Positions 14,078 to 25,666 of a stretch of DNA of 64,000 bases are shown here, piece by piece; positions within the stretch are counted from its first letter, which is position 1; the number at the start of each line of letters is the position of its first letter. A program made the translations under genes and the position numbers. The stretch covers positions 28,012,567 to 28,076,566 of the forward strand of contig NC_084669.1 of NCBI RefSeq assembly GCF_028389875.1, written 5' to 3'. A model generated the notes under the pieces. That model had not been told where the DNA came from and searched no databases. It was given only the letters and a program-made list of their open reading frames with translations. The stretch is from Rhea pennata. Lineage: Eukaryota; Chordata; Aves; Rheiformes; Rheidae.

Positions 14078-14225
14078 TTAGAGGTGGAAAGGACCTTTGA
14101 AGTAATCCGATTTCAGTATTTCCCTGCAGTATGCGTTTCCAGTGTTTTGTCCAACTTCGTTGACAGTGTCCAAAGCAATGAGGACTGTTTCACGGTCTAA
14201 TACATCTCACTAGAAGGAAGATTTG
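14078..14225 (+). mobile_element. Ancient CR1 LINE 3' fragment, sense
   Basis: Begins with ggtggaaaggacctttgaag, the decayed form of the CR1 3'-end string GGAAGGACCTTTGAAGGTCAT. It continues through the ttgtccaacttc region and gactgtttcacggtctaata (14183-14202), typical of old CR1 tails. It is too diverged to assign to a subfamily and has no coding capacity. Confidence 0.6.
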
Positions 14226-15840
14226 AAAACTGTTTTTGTATGTTTTAGTCTTGCTTTTGCATCTGCTAATAAGTTTCCTTGTAGCTCCACTTTTTTTGTT
14301 TTTATACCCTTTAAAACTTTTTGGTTATTGCATATGGTCTGTTCTTCCAAATTTTTTGTAGCTTGTTTTGTTGCTTTATGGAAGGGATTTCATTGTTTTT
14401 GCAGTGGGGTTTTTGGTCTGGGTTTTTTTGAGGGCCACGCTGGCCATAACTGATTTTAGTATTCAGAGCATGGTACATTGGGTAAATGTGGCTTCTGTAG
14501 AAAGAAATTAGTGTCCTTGCTCTGAGACTCTTTTCTATTTGCTGACCTAGATTGCTTTAACTTAAAAGTGCTTCTCAGTTTTTCTTCAGCAGTTCTTTAC
14601 GTCATTGATGGCTTCCCTCTTTGTGCCAAGAGATACTGGGGTGTATCAGTCATTCTTCGGCAGTTTTTGACTGTGGCAGCAGTGTATCAATTACTGAATA
14701 TTCATTTTTGCTGATACAATGGAGAAATTCAGCTATCCGAGACTTGCAGCTGCCACCCGGCTCTTCCCCGCATCTGAAGTTCAGCAGCAGTGCCTTATGA
14801 GCAAACTTCATAATTTTGCTGATACATTTCTGAAACCACAGGAATTTTCTGTCCAGGGTGGTCAGTGATTCAGTAAAGCACTGATGTGGAAATCCTGTCA
14901 GAAATTTGCACTAACCTTCTGAAACTGTCGAAGTGCCAAAGGCACTGTTAGTTACAATGCTGCCCTTAATCAAGAGGCCTGGCAAGGCCAGGACTGAAGC
15001 TTCTGTTCCTGTATTATTAAATATAAACAGCTAATAGCGTGCTTATTTAGTACTGGTTGATTCTTTAAATGATAGCTTGGAAGGGGGGAGAACACATCCT
15101 GTAGATGAGGAGAAAGTCATTAACTTCCCCTTGAATAATGACATTTTAGCAGCAGGCTTCAGTTTGCTCTCATTTTGCCCCCTTCCTTTTTAGCTCTTGA
15201 GGAGGAGACTTCCTCTTTCGCTCATACTTTGTTTTGCCAACTGTCCTGGATTGCCTGCCCAGAGTGCTCAGTTCAGTTTTCCCAGAGGGCTTGAGACGTG
15301 TTTTTCTGGCTCGTGATGGAGCAAGGACCTCACTGGCTGAACAGATACTTCTTTTTAAGACCTTTCTTCTCTGTGTGCTTAAGTGACATGTCAGTTGTGA
15401 CCTTCTGCAGAATCGGATACATGTCTTATAGATTTGAAGAGTTGCTGGTGAAAGCTATCATCGTCTTAGGAGTGGAATGCCAGTAGGGCAAGGATTGACA
15501 GATTTTGGAGTCTTTCTGTCTCTTAAAGACAAGTCTTAGTCATTCAGATCAGGATTGAACCTATAGCATTTTCGGAGAGGCTGACAATGCCATTTTTATG
15601 AGTAACAGTGCACTCTCTATTCATCAAGGAAATGACCACAGAAATGTGTATCCAGCTGTCTCCGTATCAGTAGCATCTATACATAGCAGCTGCTGATGTT
15701 TGCCATGTTCGTTTCCTAACAGACCCTTCTGATTTTTGGTAGAAAAGTACCAAAAAATTAGTTAAAATCTTGGAACTCGGGGACACCTAAGAGCCCACTT
15801 TAAAGCTATTTCAGTGACACCCTTATTGCATTGCCTTAAT
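14226..15840. other. Non-coding, probably RET intron 1: no gene seen
   Basis: T-rich to 14450, then mixed composition. No exon, repeat or RNA gene recognised. Confidence 0.65.
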
Positions 15841-16200
15841 CCCTCAAATTTAAGACAGCGTTGGAAGATGTGTCCTCTGTGTGGCAGAGATCTGTGCAGT
15901 GTGCATTGCAGACTGTATCCCTGAGTTGCCCCGCTGCAGCCTTACCTCCTGGTCCTTTAGACCAGAGGAGCCCTGGGGTGTGTGTTCGGGGGGGAGCGCT
16001 GCAGCCTCCTGCAGAGGAGCCCTGGGGTGTGTGTTCGGGGGGGAGCGCTGCAGCCTCCTGCAGCTGCCGGGTACTGGCCGCACCACGTGAGAGCGTGGAG
16101 CTCAGATCTCCCCCAGAGCCTTGGTGAGGATACCTGTGGTGCTCGCTGCAGAGACCACCCTGTCCTCCCACAGATAGCATCTGAACCAAGTCCTGCTCTA
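15841..16200. other. GC-rich island with internal tandem duplication
   Basis: Sharp rise in GC and CpG against the AT-rich flanks. Several frames stay open through it on both strands, as expected for GC-rich DNA, and none gives a protein I recognise. It includes the perfect 49-bp tandem duplication at 15963-16060. It could be a fragment of an unrecognised repeat or a lone regulatory island. Confidence 0.4.
15963..16060 (+). repeat. Perfect tandem duplication, 2 x 49 bp
   Basis: Unit 1 is 15963-16011 and unit 2 is 16012-16060; both start cagaggagccctggggtgtg and end gcagcctcctg. No difference was found on base-by-base reading, so the duplication is recent, or an assembly artefact. Confidence 0.95.
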
Positions 16201-19200
16201 ACACGCTTTGATTTTATTGTTGTTTTTAAATCTTCATGTCTGCTTTCATAATGAGATCTTTTTTCAAAAATGTTCTTTATATGATTTCACAAGAACCGCA
16301 GCAAGAAAAGAGATGGTATCGTGGCCAGGGCTTTAATCTATTATTAATTAGACCTCAGTTAAATGAGGTGCCTGTGACAAAGCAGGGTGTGCGGTTTTCG
16401 GTAAGTCCCTTAGGTCCCCTTGTATGCAGTATATTAGGACTATCAGTGCAACTCAGTCTTAGAGAGGATCTTTGTATTTGGATCAAATCTCCCTGTGTTG
16501 CTTCTGGCTCCTCTTTGCAATGGAAATTACGCCCTTAAAGACACAGATTTGTTGATGGATTTAGTCTGTCAAAGATGTGTAGAGACACATCCATGTTAGA
16601 GATTTTACCTGATGGACATAATTTTGCCAGCAAAAAACATCTAGATTTGATTCTTAGTCTCTCTGTGCCTTGGTTCTTCAGGTGTAAAATGGAGATAAAA
16701 TTCTTGACTAATCAGGGAGGAAACGGGGAAGGATATATTAAAACATAGTGAGACCATTTAGTCTCACAGTGATGGAGTTGGATTCTGTATCCAAGAGATA
16801 TTATTTCACACTTACATTTTTAAGGGCTTAAGAACAGTAATTGATGCAGAAACCACTCCATGTAATTTGTGTTCATTGTCCTATGAAAAACTTCTGTGCA
16901 GAGGAAACCTTCTGCACCTTAGAATAGCATTTTTAGAATAGCTGTTTGGAGAACAGTAAATTCAAATTATCCTCTGGTTTTTTGATTGTGCAAGTAACTA
17001 TCAACTCAATTTGGGGAGTGCTTTTTCTTGTCCAAAGTGAGAAGATGTGAAAACAGAACAAGTTTTCTTAAAAGGGATGATATTAATATGTCAGGGGATC
17101 TAAAGACTTTGTTTACAGTACCAAACAAATACGAAAATGTCAACAAACATGATTACTTTTTTGTTACTGTTCTTCTCTTAATAAAACATGGAGGTGATCA
17201 GCCAGTTGTCATGAAAATTTTTTGATCATTTTATGTTCTTGGAGTTTGGGCAGGAGGGAATGTAGACCGAGAGACCTTGGAGAGTGAAATTCTTCATGGA
17301 TGTTTTGACATCCGAATTGGTACTACTGCATCATATACTTACTTGTCAGGCCCAAAGAGGATGATGTTTTTTTCTTCACAAACCTTAAAGCCATATTTAA
17401 ATTTAAGTTCTTTGTTTGAGAACAGAAGAAACATGCTGAATACTTGCAGGGTGTTTGCAGCGGGGGAGCAGGTTGGTTCGGGTTTGTCTTTTTTTCAGCC
17501 AGCTGACAATGCCTCAAACAAACAGAGGCTGAAATGGTCTAGCCAGTGATGCTGGCTGTTGCAGGAGGCCACTCTAGGTGTTTTTTTTTCCAAGCAACTG
17601 CTAGAGCTCCCAGTCCATGTTTTGCTTGCCCAGCAGCTGGAGTTTCTCTGTTAGATCAGTGACTTGGAACACTGATCAATGCAGTGGACTTCTCATTGGA
17701 ATGGTTTCCGGACAGGAGGTAGACTTTCATTTCTAAGCATAGATAAAATCAAGACTTGATTGTTATGCTCCAAGCCTACATCAATGTCAGCAATCTGTTA
17801 GTAGAATACCTTGATTTTTCCAAGGTGTTTAGGTTGATACTAGATGTCCTCAGTGCTCCCCCCCCCCATCATCTTGACAAAAATCCTAATAAACTGTTCA
17901 TTGAAGTTTATTTTGACCCTCTGTTTCCTATGAATAGTATTTAACCAGTAGCAACAAAATATCTTAATATTTGATTCCCTACCACCCCCGATTCGGGGAA
18001 CAGCTATAGTAGTTACCTGGAAGACTGCCAGATACTGCATTTACAATCATTACAAATTTAGTTCAGAAATCAAAACCTAAAAAAGGGGAAGAGTTCATCA
18101 GTATGCTTCCCATAATGTTTTTAAGGATGTATAGGCAGATACAGGAAAAACCTTGATGACGGAAAAGTGGAGGAGCAATTATATTCCAGTAGTATATACT
18201 GGTTAGATGCAGAGATGGTAGGCAAAAACATTTTTCTATTTAGGCATAATATTTGATGATGTGTACTTATACCTACCTAACTGTACAGCATTATCTCTCG
18301 TATGATACGCTACTAGAAGTGTATTCTTTGAAATAGCCTAAATCTTTTAAGAAAAATAAAGAACAAATACACTGAATAGAAAAGTACTCAGAGTATGGTG
18401 CTTGCCTGCGCAATTTTTTGTTGTAGGATAAATGAAGATTGATTTTTAATAGTATTTTCCTCCTAAGAAGTGTTCAGGGAAGCAATTTCCCGTTTTTTTT
18501 CCTAGCATGTTGTCCAGGAAAGCAGAATTGGAATGAATTCTGTTAAAGTTATTGGAAAAGTCATGGCTGCTCTCCTCCTGGAAAGAATAATGGCAAATTT
18601 CATTGGGACATCTGTTTGATTATTTGGAAAGAAAAAAAAAATTGGCATAAGATTAACTTTTTTTTTTTTTTTTTTCCAGAGCGGTTATTTAAGATGTTAT
18701 TTGATTGAAAATAAATATTTTGGATTTTAATTAAAAGTACATCCACTGCTTTACTGGATGCACATGTTTAAACACATGCAGAGTAATAAAAGGTAATCTT
18801 TCTTAGCTGCTCCTTTGTGACACAGTTTTTATTCCATTCATTGGAGAATAATTGGAGAAAATGTAACAATAAATCAAACTTTATTGTGGTAATGCCTTAA
18901 ACATTAGAAATCATCTGGAATCTGTGGTCAAATTACCAGGTCACTGTTATCATTATTTTAAAGGCCTGTTTGATGTTCCCATGTAAATAATGGTGAGAAA
19001 TCACAGAATCAGTATATGACATAGCACATTTGTTAATAATTTTTAGCTGGCTTTAATTTTTTTTTTTTTTTAATGTAGTTGAGTGTTTGAAGATAACGCT
19101 GACTTGGATTAAGCTGATAATCATACTTCCATTTGGATTGCTTCAAGGAGTGAAGCACAGACCCAAATTAAACTGTAGCCTTTTTTTAAGGCTCAAGCAA

Positions 19201-19794
19201 ACCAGGGGTTAAGATTTTTCATCTCTCTCTCTTGAATTGTGGTAATTTTATGAAATTGGTCTGTAGCTGATCTGGGCAGAAAACCAAAAGTCTCAGTCTG
19301 AAGTCTTATCCAGATATGCAACTCTAAGGGCAAATTTGAATATATAGAACTCAGTATCACCTCTTCACTCATTCCAAAAGTTTTTAATTAAGGCATCTTT
19401 TTTAGCTTGCTTGAAATTTTGGAAATTCATTCCCACTGATTTGCTATTCTGTCTCTATCTCTTGCCTTCACCAGATTTGAGGGTAATTTATTTGTTATAT
19501 AATATAAAAATACATTCAAATTATTTGAAGCATTATAAACTTCACATGATTTGACCAACCAGCATATTTTTTAGATGCTTAGAACATGCTGTTCAGAACA
19601 GCTTCACAAAAATAATTGAACGATCTACAACCACACAATACCTTGGAGGAGGAGGCCTCTATTTTGCAGTCCACGTTACCAAATTGACATTTCCTTCTAG
19701 GAGCTCCTGTAATGTAAATAAATAAGTGAAAATTACAAGAGTGCAGTCAACCTACTGAAATACTCTGGAGATTCCTCCTCAGACCTTTGCTGTT
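16201..19794. other. Non-coding, probably RET intron 1: no gene seen
   Basis: AT-rich. It holds a short MIR-like relic (16640-16715), a C10 run (17858-17867), a T18 tract (18658-18675) and a T run near 19060-19071. Confidence 0.65.
16640..16715 (+). repeat. Possible MIR 3'-core relic
   Basis: The string ctctctgtgccttggttctt followed by caggtgtaaaatggagataa closely follows the MIR core sequence CTCTGTGCCTCAGTTTCTTCATCTGTAAAATGGGGATAA. Confidence 0.45.
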
Positions 19795-20075
19795 ATGCCT
19801 TACGGTCAGAAAGGAGTCGGATAGCTATCTAGCCTGACTATTGAACATGTGGTGTGCAGCCTTCCCTGAATGAATTTCTGCTTCCCAAGATCTACTGCTG
19901 GGATGGAGTATGTTTTAGAAAGATGACCAGTTAAGATTTGTAGAAAAACATGCTGGAGAGTCTACGTTATATCCAGATAAGACTTCCCAATGATGCTATG
20001 ATTTGTGCTTAAAAATTTTAATCCTGTTTCTCTAGCTGTGGCACCTAACTCTTGGATTTGTTAATCTTTGTTTAC
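19795..20075 (+). mobile_element. Ancient CR1 LINE 3' fragment, sense
   Basis: In order it contains acggtcagaaaggagtcgga, atctagcctgactattgaac, ttttagaaagatgaccagtt and a late segment ending tttgtgcttaaaaattttaatcc. These follow the layout of old amniote CR1 tails (GGTCAGAAGGGACC ... ATCTAGTCTGACC ... TTTTAGAAAGACATCC ... TTGTGCCTTATTTCTA). High divergence implies an old insertion. Confidence 0.6.
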
Positions 20076-20639
20076 TAGAATTCAGTGGGTGTTTTTGGTC
20101 TTGTAGGTTCTTTTGAAGGTTTCTGATGAGGTACCCATTCGTACATCTTTGACATAAGACAACGTTCATTGTTTTTCAGTGCAACTGCCTGATTAGATGT
20201 TGCATTTCCTGTAGGTGCTATTTTTGTAGGTATCCAAACAGACTGTAGAGGATTTGGGTACTTTGTTTGAAGTAAAAGAGCTGTAGTTTATTCATTAGGA
20301 GCATCAGGCTCGGGGTTACAGATTAACCAGCTGCACTGCCTGCATTCATGTGGTCACAACCTTCCAAATTTACCCCAACATGAGAGGAAGAATTAATTAC
20401 AGTCCTAATTGACTGTTTCCTTGGATATAAGCAGGAAGGAACTGCTAGGAGGCAAAGTGATTAATCAGTTAAGCTAGTTACATCAATCAAACGTGTGAGG
20501 AAGTTTATCATCTCAAGTCCAGAGTAAAGTAATGTAAAAATGCAAAAGCCATCAGTCTGTTCGCAGGGGTTTCGCTCTGTTTCTTTTGTCAGTATTCAGA
20601 GGAATCATTAAAAAAAAAAAAAAAGGCAGTGGACTCAAT
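20076..20639. other. Non-coding, probably RET intron 1: no gene seen
   Basis: No exon or repeat recognised apart from an A15 tract at 20610-20624. Confidence 0.65.
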
Positions 20640-21560
20640 CTGTGCTTGACAATCTGTCTGGATTACTGTGGAAGAGGCGATACAGCAATCTGTTCTCTTA
20701 CTAGACCTCGCGTGTAGTCATCATTAAAAGACCTTAGCGTACTTTTTTCATGTGAATGGGCAAGTCACATATATCTCCAAAGCAAATAACTCAGTGCAGC
20801 TATATCCTAAATCTTAGGAGTTGTGCCAATGAAATGAAGTCTCTTGGTTGCCGTCTCCGTGAAGTACTATTGAAAAAGCTTGATCTAGCAAAAACTGTAA
20901 AGCTTAGCTCACAGATGGCCGTGCCATGTGGAGTCTGCGCTGCCTGCCGCCCCAGGCTGCCTGCCCTTCCCCTCTGTGGGAACTTGCTGCTTTCGGAGAG
21001 GCAAGCGAAGAACTTGCAAAGAAGTCTTCGAACCATGATAATTTTTAACTGGGAATATTTTGGTTTGTCGTCATGGTTAGATTATAGATTGATAAATGGC
21101 AGCTTTTGGAAGAACAGATCAGCTTCCCTAGCTTTGGCTGGCAAGCTCTGTAAGAGAGAAAGAGAGAAGAGAAAGGAGGAGTAGCCCCTCCAGCCACCGA
21201 GGTTAATCTGCTGTCGCGCGTGAGTTACCCTCTGGATCTCTTACAGTTACATCGCCTGTCAAATTTGTCTGGGCTTGCCGTTCTCGTCCTTGTGCCAGCT
21301 TCTCCTTTGTACTGGAAAAACTTTGCATGGCACTAAGAACCCCAGAGATGGTTTTTCCATAAAACCTTTCTTTTGGGCAAGGTTGATTTAAACCCACCTC
21401 GTTCCTTTAGGCAGAGCCCAGCTCTGTGATGTGCTGGAGTGGGAAAGACTGAGGGTGAAGGCTGCCACCAAAGAGCTAGGCTTTGGAGCTAAGGCCCCAG
21501 GGCCTTGAGGTGCGTGCTTGCAGCAGAGCCCAGGAGTAACTGCTTTGCTTCAGAGGAACT
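20640..21560. other. Candidate constrained or regulatory region in intron 1
   Basis: Composition changes from AT-rich to balanced, with retained CpGs (cctcgcgtgt, ccgtctccgtg, ctgtcgcgcgtg, ttctcgtcc). Open frames on both strands around 20756-21184 resemble no known protein and cannot be joined to a start or splice pair I believe. Its location within RET intron 1 makes an enhancer possible, but nothing here proves it. Confidence 0.25.
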
Positions 21561-22909
21561 ACTCATAGGCTAATATTTAGCCACATGACCTGTGTTTTTT
21601 AAAGTGGGAAACTTCATTGTGGAGCATTATTTTAGAAAATAGTCCAGCTTCACTCACTTTTAACTGTTGATAGCTAGAAGCCCAGTTCAGATGGAAAGAG
21701 AAAGCTTTCTGTTTTGTCAGAGCTCTGGAAAGCTGTGGGTGGCAATCTTAGGGCAATTAAAAGAAAGCTTAGGAAATAAGGCTGCCTAGGAGGCTAGAGG
21801 GAGGTGAGACAATATGAAAAACAAGGCTTTTGTAAAGTTAACATTGGAAAAACTAATTAGGATTTTATTAGGTCCACTGGCTGTTGTTGTGTATTCATAC
21901 ATAAAATGCTAAATGAATATTCTGTTTGTAAAACATTTTCTTGCTGTAGATAATGGATTAAGGTTCCAAATCTGTTTATATATATTTTTGTTACTTCTTT
22001 TGTTTGATATTTCCCAGATGTGGATTCGTGTGCATGAATGAGCATATATTAGCACATAGATTGTCCTACATGGGAATGGAGACAAAATTTAAGTGTTGAG
22101 ATATGAATCGTTATAATTGGAATAGGAGCAATGTGTATCTTGCCCATGCTTTGTTTCCTTATATTAGACATGGTCTCTGATGTGCTTAGTATTAGCTAAT
22201 GGTTTCATTGATGAACTTCTCAGAGTAAATTATTTTAGAAAGCATGATGGTTTTTACATATTTGAGAAGAGACAGGTTTAATCCAACCAGCTCCAGAAGA
22301 ATGTAACTACTTTTAAAGAAGCACTTCAGTAAATCTTTTTGCTTATAATTAAAATCTATGTAATGCTGTCTGTATTATCATGTATATTTATTAAGTGTAG
22401 CTTTTATGTATATGCTTCCATGTCTAAATAATAAATCTGTAGTTTCATGAGAGAGGTTTTACTTTAAATCTTTTACTATGATGATACATCTGTGGCAGGT
22501 GGTTCTTATTTCATAAAATGAAATGTTTCTAAGGAAGGTCCTTTATCCCTACCATACAACTTTTCTAACTTTCTTGAATGAAAGGTAAAATCTAGGAATT
22601 AGTGTTGTGACTGTAATTATGTCCATGTGATCAAAATGTCTGTTTGTTTTAGCATTCTTCTAGGTTTATAGTAAAAGAGATTATCATAATAACAGTTGGT
22701 TTTGAAAAATTTGTAGCACAAGAGAATATTTTTCTGAATAAGTGCTGTCTGTTTATGCCTTCTGAGTTTTTCTGTAAAACAAGAAAAGATATTGGTAACT
22801 GCATATGCCTAAGAGATGGACACAGAGTCTCAAAAATACACATATCCACCATTACTGAGAGAATACTGAAGAAACAGAGAAATAGTCTGCAGGTGAGCGA
22901 GCTGTTCTA

Positions 22910-22989
22910 TTCTGGGCCTTCCCTGGTGACCATGGAGGTCTCCTTATGTTCTGGACCTTATCCTCATGGCCATGGAGGTCTTCTGTATA
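22910..22989 (+). repeat. Diverged tandem pair, about 40-bp period
   Basis: ttctgggcctt ... catggaggtc is followed by ttctggacctt ... catggaggtct, offset by 39 to 40 bases with one indel and several substitutions. Confidence 0.6.
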
Positions 22990-25623
22990 GCTATATGCCC
23001 TGTCTCTCGCTCTAGAAGAGAGTTATATTTTGCTCACACAGCTGTTTAAGTTGATTTACTCTGGCTTTATTCAGAGAAAAGTGAATTAAACCCATAATGA
23101 ATAAATCTAATTTTAAAATTACATTGTTGATCATCACTGCAACAACATGAGAGATCCTTTCTGAGGTTTGCCAATTGAATGCATGAAGAGCAATAAAAAA
23201 CAGAATTTATGCAACTAGGCATTCCCATCAGATGGTTATTTTAGAGCAGCTTTTGAGAGTCAGAGCAATGTGATCTGTGTTAAAAGTGGTATTTTAGCAA
23301 AATTAGGTCAGCCAAGGAGCTCTGAATTGGGTAGGTCCACAGAATCATTATGGCATCCAATAAAAAATGGTGGTTTTAATGACATGTGTAGACTGACCGA
23401 CTCCACTGGGCTTTTTGATAAAGTAACATTCAGTCAAATGGATAAGGATCACTGAAGAATTGTAGTTGATGTGATATGTTACTTTTGGTTTAAAAGAGAA
23501 TATGTTCAATTTTAAAAACAAATATTACTGACTTGAGCTACAGAGAGACACATTAAGCACATTAAACTCTTAGAATAGTGCAAACAGTCCAAATACCATT
23601 TTGAAACTAAATTCTAGATGAAATTTAAAACAACATATATCACTCCCCTGGGAATAGGAGTGAGGAGCTGAGGATTTGCAATGAGTTTTTTCTTAATATA
23701 AGTTCTTAAACCTTAGCAGTTCCTCTCTTTTTTTTCTGATTGAACATTTTTAAGTGACAGTCCTCAAGCATATGTCTGCCCTTCTCAGGTGCCACCCATC
23801 CTCACACAAATACGTTTTCTATCATTGCAGATATGCTAAAATTTGTATTCCTGTCCTGTTTGCAAGTATTTGCAAAGTGTTGCCTATAGTTTCAAACCTG
23901 ATGAAGTCTGTAGTGTTCTTGAGCTCAGCAAGTAATTGGGTTTTTTTGTTGTTACTGTTTTTTTTATTTATTTTTTTTAATGTGCCTTAAGATGTGCCTG
24001 CAGTGTCAGCTAAGAATGATCTGAGTCTGTTGTTCGGTACTGACTCAGCATTATTTACATGGAAGCGTGAACTCAAATATGGGTTTAACCGGTGTTCTTT
24101 GAGGTGGAGAGCTGAAGTGAACTTTGCCCAGCCTCTCCTCTGTGAAGTTTGAGCAGTCTTGGCACAGCAGTGCCAACTGTGTCAGCTCCTGGTTAACTAA
24201 CATACATCTTCAACTCAGCTCTCTCAAACTCTGTTTACACTCTAAGAATCAAGAGCGTTGATAAAAAAACATGGTCCATGTTTAAGGAAGCTTTTGAGCC
24301 TAGTGTGCACCCTTAGATGTGACATAACCATCAATCTGTGGTTTTTGAAGGTGGTTTTCTTCCAACAAGAACCATGAGGTGGTGAGCTTGAAAATTAGTC
24401 AGAAGTCTTGGCTGATAGCAAGCCTATTTTTATGCCTGCTCTTACATGTAGTAACCAAATTTACATCTGTAATGTAATGCTAACTATAATCCATGTAACA
24501 CTAAGCATCTAATGTCTGTTAGTTGTTTTCTGTCTTTCTAAACACCGAGTTTTATCTGTATGTGAACTGCCATGCAATCAGTAAAGGAGGCATGTTGCAG
24601 TTGCATTACAGGAAAAGGGGCCACAGGCTGAGCATTTCTACTGCTCTTGTTTTTCTGTTGGGTTTTTCTGAGTAGTATAGAAATACTGTATGTGTGATGT
24701 TATCCCTAAAAATGTTACTTGGGAGTGAGAGGGGGATAATAGCCTTCACCTAAATTGCTTCCCCCAATTGTGCTGTCTCTTAGTGGGATGCTGTATCTGC
24801 AGAATTAAATGGAACTCATGTGCTGAGATACTTGGACACAGAGTCACAGAGGATGTGGGCCAGAGTGTTGTCAAGGTGCCAGGTTTAGCTGGTAATGTCA
24901 TTGCACCAGAAGCCTTTTTTGCTTGTTTTTTTTTTGTTTGTTTGTTTGAGTTCTGTGTTATCTTCCAATTGCACAGATTAATTGGATTAGTTACCTGAGC
25001 AAAGTCTTTCCAGTGCATAGAAAAAAATAGGAGGTCAGAACCTTTCTTAAAACATACAGAAGCTGGGGAATGTTCGCTGGGAACTGCAGCGCCTTTGGGC
25101 TGATCGTGCAAACCTAAAGCCAGAGTGGTAGCTTATTCCTTGAAATCAATGTCTGTTAGATTGGTAATGTGTTTTAAAACTGGAGAAATAAGCAAGCAAC
25201 TGATACTTACTTATTTATTTTCCTTCTGACCTCTTTGATCTTTGCCAGACGGTGTATGAGAACTCCCACAGTGTGTCCGCCCAACTTGCCAGTGTTCGTT
25301 CCAGAATGGAGCAGCAAGAAAGCCACAAAATGCTTTCAGCAATTTTGTCATCACTTTCCTTAAACTGAAGTCTCATTAGAAAAGGTGTAATTCTCCAGTA
25401 CATTTTGCTGCTGTTCTTTCAGGAAAATATTTTTACATCAGCAAAAGAAAAGCAGGCCAAATATATGTAGAAACTGAGCCTTATAGTTGGCTAATGCTCG
25501 AGGGAGAATCATTAGTGCTCATCAGAGAACTCAACTGTAGATACTTTATACAATTCTGAGTCAAGAAGATTGATTTCTGCATTGGACCTTCTCTCTGCAG
25601 CCCCAAACTAGGAGTATATTGTT

Positions 25624-25666
25624 AAAAAAAAAAAAAAAAAAAAAAATCTCCCAGGTACCTGGGAGA
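25624..25666 (+). repeat. A23 tract followed by a perfect 20-bp palindrome
   Basis: A run of 23 A (25624-25646) directly abuts tctcccaggtacctgggaga (25647-25666), which equals its own reverse complement. Confidence 0.95.

Noticed and set aside
15836..16251. Overlapping open frames of 70-120 codons on both strands as genes
   Set aside because: They follow from the GC-rich composition and the tandem duplication. The products are low-complexity and unlike any known family, and there is no splice or start context.
20756..21184. 142-codon open frame on the + strand as a gene
   Set aside because: No recognisable domain, and a second frame is open on the opposite strand. No poly(A) signal or splice evidence could be tied to it.
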